DNA from: Planctomycetota bacterium
GTDB lineage: Bacteria; Planctomycetota; UBA1135; GCA-002686595
Length of the DNA: 64,000 bases
Direction: 5' to 3'
NCBI GenBank assembly: GCA_016779205.1
Contig: JADHOC010000009.1
Location: 1-64,000, forward strand
Position numbers and translations under genes: made by a program. The notes under the pieces were generated by a model. That model saw only the letters and a list, made by a program, of their open reading frames with translations, searched no databases and had not been told where the DNA came from. Position 1 is the first letter of the stretch. Each line of letters starts with the position of its first letter. This document shows positions 48,842 to 57,998 of the stretch, piece after piece.

Positions 48842-50764
48842 ATGTATCTGGTCGCCATCACTCTGGCCTGCCTCGCCCTGTTCTTCGCGGGGATCGACAG
48901 CGCGACGAGCAGCTTCTCTTTTTGGTACCGGGAAGCCTCAGGGTGGCTGTTCATCGCCACGTGGATGCTGTGGTCGGTGCTGGCGATGATCGTGCTGATC
49001 CCCACCTACGTGGCGTGGGTCGTGATCGGTCGTCTCCGGCCGCGCTCCGAGCGGGGCGAGCGCCGCGACGCGGTGTTCATCGGCTTCATGCTGATGGGGG
49101 CCCCGGTGATCACGCACATGGGGCTCAACGCGTTCCTCCCCATGGGGGCAGGTCCCGGCGCGCTGCTCTCACCGATGCCGCTCCTCGGCGGGCTCCTCTG
49201 CCTCCTGGTCTCCATCGGGCTGGCGGTCGGCCTGGGCCAACTCGCTCGCCTGAAGGGATTTCGAGTCATCGGGCTCCTCGGCGTGGCGGGGCTCCTCTTC
49301 GGAATGCTCGACTTCTCGACGTCGGAGGAAGGTGGCCGCTCCACCAGGGAGGCCCCGGGCGACGCCCCCAACCTGTTGCTGATGGTCTGGGACACGACCC
49401 GCGCTGCCAGCCTCGGGATCTATGGCAATGACCGGGCCACGGCTCCACTGCTCGCGGGGCGGAGCGAGGGCATGGCGGTCTATGACGAGGCCCGCTCGAC
49501 CTCGATCTTCACGCTCACCTCCCACATCTCGATGTTGACCGGGACCTACCCCAGCCACCACGGGGCCCGGCTGACCAGGCAGAGCTACAACCCCGCGGAG
49601 ACGCCCTCGATCGCCGAGCTGCTGCGCGACGCGGGCTACCGAACCGGCGCCTTCGTCGGGACGGCGGTGCTGAACGGGGACACCGGGGTCGGCGAGGGGT
49701 TCGAGGTCTTCGATGATCGGGTGGACCCCGACGTCTGCAAGTCCAGCATCTGGGGGATGGTCCACGACATCCAGGCCTTCCTCGCGAAGCTGTCGCCCCA
49801 GCTGCAGGGGAACGGTCGACCCCACTGGTTCGAGACCTTCGATCGACCCGCGGAAGACGTGCTGTCCCGGGCCCTGGCGTGGATCGATAACGGGGACTCG
49901 AGGCCTTGGTTCTGCATGATCAACATGTACGACGGCCACTGGCCGTACCTCCCGGGTCAGGCGGCGGCGAGTCAGTTCGTGGTGGAGGGCTACGGAGGGA
50001 CGGTGGACGGGTACCTCTTCCGCAGTAACGCCTACCGCCGTAACGAGGCCTACCCCGGCGAGACCCTGGACGAGAAGGATCGGCAGTACCTCGTGGATCT
50101 CTACGAGGCGGAGATCTTCGAACTGGACGGCAAGGTGGATCAGTTCTGGGCGTCCGTGGAGGCTGCCACGAGGAACTCGGGTCGCGGGCTGGGGGCGGTC
50201 GTCACCGCGGACCACGGCGAGGCCTTCGGGGAGAACGAGGTCTTCGGGCATAGCGATGTCCAGGAGGTCCAGGTGCGCGTGCCGTTCCTGCTGAAGGCTC
50301 CCGGCGCTGGCCCGGGTGGGCCCGAGAGCGGCCGCCGAGGCGGCAAGGTGAGCAGCGTGGACATCGCGCCGACGCTCCTCTCCTTCGCCGGAATCGAGCG
50401 GCCCGGCTGGATGCCGGGGCTCGACCTCAACGTCCAGCAGCCGTCCGCTCAGCGGGTCGTCCTCGTGGAGGACCGCGACCACCTTGGGGCCGAGAAGTCC
50501 CAGCACGCGGTCTATCGAGGAGATTGGAAGCTCCTCGTCCATGGCTTCTCGGCCGACGGGGCCGTCGAGCTCTACAACCTGGAGGAGGACCCCGCGGCGT
50601 CGGAAGACGTGGCGAGCTTCTTCCCCGAGGTGGTGGATGAGCTCCGCGCGGTGCTCGGTGACCTGCGTTCGAGCTGGGGCGCGGACGGCGGCGAGAAGGC
50701 CTGGGCCGGAGACGGGGCCGGGCTCGCCGACCACCTGACGGGCCTCGGGTACGGCGGAGACTGA
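48842..50764 (+). CDS. Membrane-anchored sulfatase-like hydrolase with Thr nucleophile position
   Basis: This 640-residue protein has about five N-terminal hydrophobic segments (residues 1-155), then an alkaline-phosphatase-superfamily domain facing outward. NLLLMVWDTTRA opens it, and VVTADHGEAFGEN supplies late metal ligands. The nucleophile block is T224-L-T-S-H228 before ISMLTG; aligned to CxPxR sulfatases, Cys is replaced by Thr and Arg by His. Thr is the nucleophile in LtaS and phosphoethanolamine transferases, so a phosphotransferase or phosphodiesterase role is as likely as a sulfatase role. No formylglycine can form here. The following glycosyltransferase gene is convergent. The start at ATG 48842 precedes the first helix directly. 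Confidence 0.8.
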   Translation: MYLVAITLACLALFFAGIDSATSSFSFWYREASGWLFIATWMLWSVLAMIVLIPTYVAWVVIGRLRPRSERGERRDAVFIGFMLMGAPVITHMGLNAFLPMGAGPGALLSPMPLLGGLLCLLVSIGLAVGLGQLARLKGFRVIGLLGVAGLLFGMLDFSTSEEGGRSTREAPGDAPNLLLMVWDTTRAASLGIYGNDRATAPLLAGRSEGMAVYDEARSTSIFTLTSHISMLTGTYPSHHGARLTRQSYNPAETPSIAELLRDAGYRTGAFVGTAVLNGDTGVGEGFEVFDDRVDPDVCKSSIWGMVHDIQAFLAKLSPQLQGNGRPHWFETFDRPAEDVLSRALAWIDNGDSRPWFCMINMYDGHWPYLPGQAAASQFVVEGYGGTVDGYLFRSNAYRRNEAYPGETLDEKDRQYLVDLYEAEIFELDGKVDQFWASVEAATRNSGRGLGAVVTADHGEAFGENEVFGHSDVQEVQVRVPFLLKAPGAGPGGPESGRRGGKVSSVDIAPTLLSFAGIERPGWMPGLDLNVQQPSAQRVVLVEDRDHLGAEKSQHAVYRGDWKLLVHGFSADGAVELYNLEEDPAASEDVASFFPEVVDELRAVLGDLRSSWGADGGEKAWAGDGAGLADHLTGLGYGGD

Positions 50765-50796
50765 TCGGGCTCGGCTGCCGACCGGGGGGCGCTGGC

Positions 50797-51969
50797 CTAG
50801 AGGCCGCGCACCTCTGCGGCGACGCGGCGCGCGTTCCCTCGCCAGGTGAGGTCGCGGTCCTCGATCGTGGCCATGGCGGCTCGCCCCATGGCGGTGCGGA
50901 GGGAGTCGTCCTTCGCGAGCTTGGAGAGCGCGGAGATGAGCGCAGGGCCATCTCCAGGGGGAACGAGGAGGGCGTCATGCCCGTCGGTCAACACCTCGCG
51001 GAGGTTCGGTTGATCGGGCGCCACCGTCGGGAGGCCAGCCGCCATGTACTCGTGCAGCTTCAGGGGAGAGGCATACGGGTTGATGGCGGGCACCAGCCCC
51101 ACGTCGAAGGCGGGCAGGATCCGCGGAATGACCCCGTGGGGCCTGGTGCCGGCGAAGTGAAGGCGGTCCTCGACCCCGAGCTCACGGGCCCTGGCGCGCA
51201 GGCCGTCTTCCGCGGGCCCTGTGCCCACGAGGACCAGGTGGGCGGTGGCCAGGCCCTCGGTCGCCATTCCGTCCAGGACGAGGTCGAGGCGGTGCCAGTC
51301 GCGGTAGTACCCCACGAAGCCCAGCACGATCCCGCTCGTGGCCTGGATGCCGAGGTCCTCCCTCGCCGCGCTGCGGTCGAGGTCCTGGTAGAGCTCGGGG
51401 TGCACCCCGTTCGGTGTGACGAAGATCCGCCCGGGCTCCACCCCGAGCTCGGCCACCATGCCCTTGAGCACCTCGGTGACCACGCAGACCCTCGTCGCGC
51501 GCTGGAAGATGCGGTTCTCCACCCTGCGGGCGAGGCGGGGGAAGGCGAGGCCGCGGGTGCGACCGAGCTCCAGCACGAGGGGAGAGTTGACCTCGAGGAT
51601 GAGAGGGATTCCGAGGGCCTCGGAGGTCGCGACCCCCGCGCTGTTCCCGAAGGCGTACCGCTCGTAGATGACGTCCGGTTGGAACTCCCGCGCCGCCCGC
51701 TCCAGCCGGCGCCTGGCGTGGAGGCTGTAGGCGTACTCCGCGAGCTCCTTGACGAAGCCAGGGAGGAGGCCGAAGAGGGCCCAAGGAGACCACCCCCGGG
51801 ACCGGGTCGAGGGCTCCGGCGTCGGCTTGTCCGAGCCCTCGGCGCTGCGCTCCACGAGGGCCACCTCGCGGACCTCGTGACCCTCGCTCTGGAACGCCTC
51901 GATCAGCGAGCGAATGTGAACGGCCTGGCCATCCTCGGCCTGGGTCCGGTGGTGGTAGAGGATCTTCAC
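50797..51969 (-). CDS. GT4-family glycosyltransferase
   Basis: The 390-residue protein has the GT-B fold of family GT4. KILYHHRTQAEDGQAVHIRSL is the donor-free N-terminal opening, VTPNGVHPELY the linker, and KLHEYMAAGLPTVAPDQPNLREV the nucleotide-sugar-binding motif with the EX7E-like acid pattern. It should transfer a sugar from an activated nucleotide to a polysaccharide or lipid acceptor on the cytoplasmic side. I start at GTG 51969, which gives a canonical start MKILYHH; an in-frame GTG at 52008 would add 13 residues without family similarity. No other polysaccharide genes are adjacent. Confidence 0.85.
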   Translation of the reverse strand: MKILYHHRTQAEDGQAVHIRSLIEAFQSEGHEVREVALVERSAEGSDKPTPEPSTRSRGWSPWALFGLLPGFVKELAEYAYSLHARRRLERAAREFQPDVIYERYAFGNSAGVATSEALGIPLILEVNSPLVLELGRTRGLAFPRLARRVENRIFQRATRVCVVTEVLKGMVAELGVEPGRIFVTPNGVHPELYQDLDRSAAREDLGIQATSGIVLGFVGYYRDWHRLDLVLDGMATEGLATAHLVLVGTGPAEDGLRARARELGVEDRLHFAGTRPHGVIPRILPAFDVGLVPAINPYASPLKLHEYMAAGLPTVAPDQPNLREVLTDGHDALLVPPGDGPALISALSKLAKDDSLRTAMGRAAMATIEDRDLTWRGNARRVAAEVRGL

Positions 51970-52159
51970 GGGAGAGCAGGATCGCCTGTCGGCCGAGGAG
52001 CCTAGCACGCGGTCTGCCCCGGCGCGGCAAAAGGGTCGGAGGGGGCCGGTTCGGGCCGTCGCGGCCGCCCCTTTGTGCGTGTTCGGAATCCAGGCCAGCG
52101 GGTAGTCTCAACCCCTCGAAGTGCCCCGGTTTGTCCCCGCCCCAGCTGCCCTGCTCCCC

Positions 52160-54778
52160 ATGCTCAACCCCACGCTCCTCGCCTCGTCCTCCCTCGGCCT
52201 CCTCCTGCTGGCGGGAGCCGCCCCCGGGCCCGAGCAGGGCCGCCCGGAGGACCCCGCGCAGGGCGAGCCGGCTGGCCAGGCGCCGGTCCCGGCCACGGAC
52301 CTCCACCTCCCGGCGGGCTTCGAGGCGGAGCTGCTCTACACGGTGCCCAGGGATGAGATGGGGTCCTGGGTCTGCCTGACCCGTGATGATCGCGGGGGCC
52401 TCTTCGCCAGCGACCAGGGCGGGAAGGGGATCTACCGGATCACGCCCGCGCCCATCGACGGGATCGGCGAGACGACCGCCGTCAAGCTCCCGACCGACGT
52501 CTCGGGGGCCCAGGGTCTCCTGTGGGCGTTCGACTCGCTCTACGCCAACGTCAACGGGCAGGGGCTGTGGCGCATCCGGGACACCGACGGGGACGGGGAG
52601 CCCGAGGACGCCAAGCATCTGGTGAAGCTCGGCAACGGGGGCGAGCACGGTCCCCACGCGGTGCTGCCCACGAGGGATGGGGAGGGCATCTACTTCATCG
52701 CGGGCAACCACACCATGCTCCCGGAGATCGACGGCTCGCGGGCGCCGTCCAACTGGGGCGAAGACCTGCTGCTCCCGCGCCAATGGGACGCCCGCGGCCA
52801 CGCCCGCGGCCGGCTCGCGCCGGGGGGCTGGATCGCCCGCTGCGGTCCGGACGGCGAGGACATCGAGATTGTCAGCAGCGGCTACCGCAACCAGTACGAC
52901 ATCGCCATCAACGACGACGGCGAGATGTTCACCTACGACGCGGACATGGAGTGGGACATCGGGATGCCGTGGTACCGGCCGACCCGGATCTGCCACGCCA
53001 CGAGCGGGAGCGAGTTCGGCTGGCGCAGCGGCACGGGCAAGTGGCCCGAGCATTACGAGGACTCCCTGCCGCCGACGTACAACATCGGACCCGGGTCACC
53101 CACGGGCCTGCTCTTCGGCACCGGCGCCAAGTTCCCGGCCCGCTATCAGCGGGCGCTCTACGCCCTCGACTGGACCTTCGGGACGATCTACGCCTTCGAG
53201 ATCGTCCCCGAGGGTTCGAGCTACCGCGCGGTGCGGAGCGAGTTTGCGTGGTCCAAGCCGCTGGGCGTCACGGACGCCACCATCGGCGCGGACGGAGCCA
53301 TGTACTTCACCGTCGGCGGCCGAGGCGCCCAGTCGGCGCTGTACCGAATCACCTACACCGGCGATGAGTCCACCGCGCCCGCCAGCGGCGCCGACGCGGA
53401 GGGCGCTGACGCTCGCGCCCTGCGGCGCTCTCTGGAGGCGTTCCACGGCGCGCCGAACCCCGGCGCCCTCGAGGCCGCGTGGGGCCACCTCGGCGCCCAG
53501 GACCGCTTCATCCGCTTCGCGGCACGGATCGCCGTGGAGAACCAGGAGGTCTCCACGTGGGCGGCCGCGGCCCTGTCCGAGGAGGACCCCCGGGCGGCGT
53601 CCACCGCCCTCCTCGCCCTCGCCCGTCAGGGGCGGGAGCAGGACACCGGGCCCCTCGTGGCGCGGGGCCTCGAGCTCTGGGACGGGGGCCTGGAGGACCC
53701 GGATCGGCTCACCCTCCTGCGGGCCTTCGCCGTGGCCATGGCGCGGCACGGGAGCCCCGATCGCGGGACCCGCGCCGACCTCTCTCGGCGCCTGTTGGCG
53801 GCCGCCGCGTCGGGGCCGGCGAAGGGGGGCAGCCAGGCCCTCGTGGACGTGGAGGTGACGAGGCTCCTGACCTACCTCGGGGAGCCGCGGGCGGTGACCT
53901 TCGGGATGGAGATGGTCCGCGCCCCACGGGGAGACGAGGAGCTGCCCCTCTGGGCGGAGCTCCTGGACCGCAACGACCGGTACGGCCCGCCCATCAAGGC
54001 GATGATCACGGACCGGCCCCCGATCCGCGGCATGGAGGTGGCCTTCATCCTCAGGAACGCCGAAGAGGGATGGACCCCGGAGCTCCGAAGGGAGTACTTC
54101 GCGTTCCTGAACGAGGCCGCCGCCCACTCGGGCGGGGCGAGCTACCCCGGCTTCCTCCAGAACATGCGCGCGGACGCCGCGGACAAGCTGACCGTCAAGG
54201 AGCGGCAGTCGCTGGCGGAGCTGCTGGGGCTCTCCCTCGTCGCGGGCCCCCCGGAGGGCGTCACGCCCCCCAAGGGACCGGGGCGCAAGTGGACCACGGA
54301 GGAGGCGGTCGCCGCGGTGGAGGGCCACCTGACGGACAGGGACTTCGCCGCCGGGGTGAACCTCTACCACGCGACCTCGTGCAGCTCTTGCCACATGTTC
54401 GCGGGGAAGGGCGGCGCGATAGGGCCTGACCTCTCGACCGTCGGGAACAAGTTCGCGCTCAGGGACCTGCTGGAGTGTGTGATCGAGCCGAGCCTCGCGA
54501 TCTCCGACCAGTACGGATCCCAGCTCCTCATGGACCATGACGGGAACATCGCCGAGGGCATCGTGGTCGAGGAGGGCGACGAGTACGTGGTGTACCCCCG
54601 GGACCTCGGTGCGGAGGCCCTCGTGTTCCACCGTGACGAGGTCAAGGTCCTCAAGGAGTCGAAGGTCTCCCAGATGCCCGAGGGGCTGGTGGACGGCCTG
54701 AACGTCGACGAGCTGCGCGACCTGGTGGCGGTGCTCCTCTCCGGCGGCAACAAGAAGGCCAAGTACTTCAAGCAGTGA
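52160..54778 (+). CDS. Secreted heme-binding membrane-bound dehydrogenase-like propeller protein
   Basis: The 872-residue exported protein has a signal peptide (MLNPTLLASSSLGLLLLAGAAPG). Residues about 45-410 form a sugar-dehydrogenase-like propeller (LHLPAGFEAELLY, GLWRIRDTDGDGEPED, SGYRNQYDIAINDDGEMFTYD). Helical repeats follow at about 420-700. The last 140 residues carry a planctomycete heme-binding domain with CSSCHMF near residue 741 and the family pattern VIEPSLAISDQYGSQ. Similar proteins in Planctomycetota are labelled membrane-bound dehydrogenase/heme-binding (TIGR02604/TIGR02603). The substrate is unknown. The next gene, a double sulfatase, overlaps its stop by 4 bases (GTGA), suggesting joint use on the same sulfated glycan. 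Confidence 0.85.
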   Translation: MLNPTLLASSSLGLLLLAGAAPGPEQGRPEDPAQGEPAGQAPVPATDLHLPAGFEAELLYTVPRDEMGSWVCLTRDDRGGLFASDQGGKGIYRITPAPIDGIGETTAVKLPTDVSGAQGLLWAFDSLYANVNGQGLWRIRDTDGDGEPEDAKHLVKLGNGGEHGPHAVLPTRDGEGIYFIAGNHTMLPEIDGSRAPSNWGEDLLLPRQWDARGHARGRLAPGGWIARCGPDGEDIEIVSSGYRNQYDIAINDDGEMFTYDADMEWDIGMPWYRPTRICHATSGSEFGWRSGTGKWPEHYEDSLPPTYNIGPGSPTGLLFGTGAKFPARYQRALYALDWTFGTIYAFEIVPEGSSYRAVRSEFAWSKPLGVTDATIGADGAMYFTVGGRGAQSALYRITYTGDESTAPASGADAEGADARALRRSLEAFHGAPNPGALEAAWGHLGAQDRFIRFAARIAVENQEVSTWAAAALSEEDPRAASTALLALARQGREQDTGPLVARGLELWDGGLEDPDRLTLLRAFAVAMARHGSPDRGTRADLSRRLLAAAASGPAKGGSQALVDVEVTRLLTYLGEPRAVTFGMEMVRAPRGDEELPLWAELLDRNDRYGPPIKAMITDRPPIRGMEVAFILRNAEEGWTPELRREYFAFLNEAAAHSGGASYPGFLQNMRADAADKLTVKERQSLAELLGLSLVAGPPEGVTPPKGPGRKWTTEEAVAAVEGHLTDRDFAAGVNLYHATSCSSCHMFAGKGGAIGPDLSTVGNKFALRDLLECVIEPSLAISDQYGSQLLMDHDGNIAEGIVVEEGDEYVVYPRDLGAEALVFHRDEVKVLKESKVSQMPEGLVDGLNVDELRDLVAVLLSGGNKKAKYFKQ

Positions 54779-57357
54779 GGCGGCTCAGCGATGGGGCGTC
54801 CCGTGCGCGCCGATCCACGTCCACCCTGGTCGCGTGGGCGGTGGCCGTCCTTGGGTGGGCGGGGCCGTCGCTCGCGTCCGGCGGCGGGTCGGAGGGGGCT
54901 CCGGACGCCCCGGCCCGGCCCAACGTGCTGCTGCTGATCTCCGATGACCAGGCGTGGTCGGACTTCGGCTTCATGGGGCACGGGGTCATCGAGACCCCGC
55001 GCCTGGACGCCCTGGCCGCAGAGGGCCGGACGTTTCCGAGGGGCTACGTCCCCACGGCCCTCTGCCGTCCGAGCCTCGCCACGATCATCACGGGCCTGTA
55101 CCCACACCAGCACGGGATCACGGGCAACGACCCCCCGAAGGGCGTCGCCCGCGAGGAGATGTTGCGGCTGATCGCGGCCACCCAGACCCTCCCCGATCTC
55201 TTGGGGGAGCTCGGATACGAGAGCCTCCAGACCGGCAAGTGGTGGGAGGGGAACTGCCAGTGCGGCGGATTCACCGAGGGCATGACCCACGGGGACCCCA
55301 GGCGCGGCGGTCGGCACGGGGACGTGGGGCTGGAGATCGGACGGAAGACCCTCGCGCCGGCGCTCGACTTCATGAGCGGCTGCGCGGACTCCGAGACGCC
55401 CTTCTTCCTCTGGTACGCGCCCTTCCTCCCGCATCGGCCGCACAACCCGCCGGCGAGGCTCCTGGAGCGCTACCTCGCCGAGGGGGTCCCCGAACCCATC
55501 GCCAGGTATCGCGCCATGTGCACCTGGTTCGACGAGACCTGCGGCCAGCTCCTGGACCACCTGGACGCGATCGGGGAAGGCGAGGACACGCTGGTGGTGC
55601 TGGTCACCGACAACGGCTGGATCCAGCGTCCCGACGCCCAGGGCTACGCCGCGCGGAGCAAGCGCACCTCCTACGAGGGCGGCGTCCGCACGCCCATCGT
55701 GCTGCGTCACAGGGGCGCCATCGAGCCGGAGCGCCTCGATGTGGCGGTGAGCAGCGTGGACCTCGCTCCGACCATCCTCCGCGCCTGCGGCGCCGAGGTG
55801 CCGGACGCGCTCCCCGGGGTGGACCTGCTCGGGCAAGGCGGGCCGGCGCCGCGTCCGGTGTTCGGCGCCGCGTTCACCCATGACGTGGTCGAGGTGGGGG
55901 CCCCGGAGCGGAGCGTGCTCTCCCGCTGGGTGATCGACGGGGGCCGGAAGCTCATCGACCACGGCGCCGGCGAGGCGGAGCTCTTCGACCTCGCCGCGGA
56001 TCCCTGGGAGCAGGAGCCCATCGTCGACGCCCCGTCAGAGGCGCGACTGCGGGCCTCCCTGGACGGCTGGTGGGACCCAACGCCGGCGCGCCCGAACTTC
56101 CTGGTGGTGGTGACGGACGATCAGCGCTTTGACCAGCTCGGCGCGGCGGGCCATCCGCACCTGAAGACCCCCGTCATGGACGGCCTCGCCGCGCGGGGCG
56201 TACGCTTCGAGAACGCCTTCGTCACCACGCCCATCTGCGCCGCGAGCCGCGCGAGCATCCTGACCGGGCGGCGCGAGGGCAGGCACGGTTACACCTTCGG
56301 GACGCCGCCCATGGGGAGCGCCCTGGCGGAGGGCTCGTTCCCCATGCGGCTGCGCGAGTCGGGTTACCGCACGGGCTTCGTGGGGAAGTGGGGAGTGCGC
56401 TTCGAGAAGGGGGTCATGGACGGCGCCTATGACCTCTTCAGGCCCATGGGGCTGCCCTACCGCAAGGAGGGCAAGGCTCACCTGACCGACCGCATCGGCG
56501 AGGCGGCGGAGTCCTTTGTGGCGGAGGGTGGCGACGAGCCCTTCTGCCTGATGGTGTCCTTCTGGGCGCCCCACGCCGAGGACAGCCACCCGGACCAGTA
56601 CCTGCCGCCCATGGATCTCGCCGGGATGTATGACCATGTGGACGTCGATCTCCCGCCACTGAAGGACGCTGGCTTCGACGCCCTCCCCGACTTCCTGCAG
56701 CGCTCCCTCGGGCGCAAGCGCTGGCATTGGCGCTTCGACGAGCGGCAGAAGCAGGTCCAGCGGACCCGTGACTACTGGTCGCTGATCTCCGGCGTGGACC
56801 GCGCCCTCGGTGGCATCCTGGAGGCGCTCGAGGAGGCGGGCGTGGCGGAGGACACCGTGGTCCTGCTGATGGGGGACAACGGGTACTTCCTCGGCGAGCG
56901 CGGTCTGGCGGGCAAGTGGCTCATCTACGAGGAGTCCATCCGGGTGCCCCTGATCGTGATGGACCCGAGGGCGCCGCAGCCGCGGCGTGGCGCGGTCGAG
57001 TCCGCGACCGCGCTCAACGTCGACCTCGCGCCGACGCTCCTTGACCTCGCCGGCGTCGAGCCTCCCGCCGCCTATGAGGGCCGCAGCCTGGCGCCGTTGC
57101 TCGAGGCGTCATTGCCTGCCGAAGAGCGGTCCTTCCTCGTGGAGCACCGCTTCCGACACGCGGAGATCCCCACCAGCATCGGGGTCCGCGGGTCTCGCTG
57201 GGTCTACGCCGTCTACGACGGGCAGGACCCCCCTTACGAGCAGCTCTTCGACCTGCAGAGCGACCCGTCGGAGCTCGTGAACCTCGCAGGGGAGCCTGAG
57301 TTCCATGGGGTCCTCGAGGCGCAGCGCGCGCTGTGTGAGGCGCTGCGGGCTCGGTGA
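54775..57357 (+). CDS. Secreted tandem double sulfatase
   Basis: The 860-residue protein contains two complete sulfatase domains in one chain. Residues about 48-400 form the first: NVLLLISDDQAWSD, then C97-R-P-S-L101, DNGW and GRKLIDH. Residues about 438-855 form the second: NFLVVVTDDQRFD, C488-A-A-S-R492, VGKWG, LMGDNGYFLGE. In the second, CxAxR is a valid formylglycine motif. In the first the Arg is Leu, though CRPSL occurs in planctomycete sulfatases I recall. A signal peptide is present (TLVAWAVAVLGWAGPSLA), preceded by a basic leader. Starting at GTG, it overlaps the upstream heme-binding gene. A two-step or two-site desulfation enzyme is plausible. Confidence 0.87.
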   Translation: MRRLSDGASRARRSTSTLVAWAVAVLGWAGPSLASGGGSEGAPDAPARPNVLLLISDDQAWSDFGFMGHGVIETPRLDALAAEGRTFPRGYVPTALCRPSLATIITGLYPHQHGITGNDPPKGVAREEMLRLIAATQTLPDLLGELGYESLQTGKWWEGNCQCGGFTEGMTHGDPRRGGRHGDVGLEIGRKTLAPALDFMSGCADSETPFFLWYAPFLPHRPHNPPARLLERYLAEGVPEPIARYRAMCTWFDETCGQLLDHLDAIGEGEDTLVVLVTDNGWIQRPDAQGYAARSKRTSYEGGVRTPIVLRHRGAIEPERLDVAVSSVDLAPTILRACGAEVPDALPGVDLLGQGGPAPRPVFGAAFTHDVVEVGAPERSVLSRWVIDGGRKLIDHGAGEAELFDLAADPWEQEPIVDAPSEARLRASLDGWWDPTPARPNFLVVVTDDQRFDQLGAAGHPHLKTPVMDGLAARGVRFENAFVTTPICAASRASILTGRREGRHGYTFGTPPMGSALAEGSFPMRLRESGYRTGFVGKWGVRFEKGVMDGAYDLFRPMGLPYRKEGKAHLTDRIGEAAESFVAEGGDEPFCLMVSFWAPHAEDSHPDQYLPPMDLAGMYDHVDVDLPPLKDAGFDALPDFLQRSLGRKRWHWRFDERQKQVQRTRDYWSLISGVDRALGGILEALEEAGVAEDTVVLLMGDNGYFLGERGLAGKWLIYEESIRVPLIVMDPRAPQPRRGAVESATALNVDLAPTLLDLAGVEPPAAYEGRSLAPLLEASLPAEERSFLVEHRFRHAEIPTSIGVRGSRWVYAVYDGQDPPYEQLFDLQSDPSELVNLAGEPEFHGVLEAQRALCEALRAR

Positions 57358-57378
57358 CCGGCCGTGGAGGGCCTCGCC

Positions 57379-57930
57379 TCAGTTGAGCGAGGAGTCCTTC
57401 CAGTACTTGGTGCCCCGCACGTTGGCGCGGAGCGCGAGGCCGGTCTCGGTGAGCTGGTAGATCGCCATACCGTCCGTGAAGCTGGCGGAGCCCGACGCGG
57501 TGGCGCCCTTCCCCTCGACCTCCGCGCTCGCCGCGGCCTCGACGCTGGCGTCCCAGCCACTGTCCACGAACCGTCGGAAACGCTCCTCAGTCTCGAATAC
57601 GAAGACGGCGCGGAAGTCCTTCACGCCGAACCCGATCCCGACGCCGGCCTCGCCCACCTTCATGTACGTGCGCTCCCCCGAGGAGCGGTCCACGGCGACC
57701 CCGTAGCCGCCGCCGCCGCCGACGAGGAAGAGGTCGACGCCGAAGTTGCTGAAGACGGCGTACCCGGCGCTCTCGGAGACCTGCTTCTCGGCGGCGGGGG
57801 ACTCCTCGTAGAGGCGCTCGAGCACCTCCTCGGTCCGCTGGTCGATGTTGGCGCGCTGGTCGGTGGGGGTCGCCCCCGTGGCGGCGCAGGCGACGAGGAG
57901 GAGGGCGGCGAGGGGCAAGAGGAGCTTCAT
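57379..57930 (-). CDS. SYLF/YSC84-domain lipoprotein
   Basis: This 183-residue protein starts with a lipoprotein signal (LLPLAALLLVAC, lipobox Cys at residue 15). The rest matches the SYLF (YSC84) lipid-binding domain: AGYAVFSNFGVDLFLVGGGGGYGVAVD in parts, GVGIGFGVKDFRAVFVF, and a C-terminal GLALRANVRGTKYW. SYLF proteins bind phospholipids, and bacterial forms are often stress-related envelope lipoproteins. It would sit on the outer or inner membrane through its lipid. It is convergent with the double sulfatase gene (21-base gap) and is followed on its strand by 68 bases before the kinase gene's end. Confidence 0.82.
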   Translation of the reverse strand: MKLLLPLAALLLVACAATGATPTDQRANIDQRTEEVLERLYEESPAAEKQVSESAGYAVFSNFGVDLFLVGGGGGYGVAVDRSSGERTYMKVGEAGVGIGFGVKDFRAVFVFETEERFRRFVDSGWDASVEAAASAEVEGKGATASGSASFTDGMAIYQLTETGLALRANVRGTKYWKDSSLN

Positions 57931-57998
57931 GGCGCGACGGCCTCGTCCGAGAGGCGAGCGGGAGGGTGTATGGCGGGTCAGAGTGATTCAGCGCCAGT

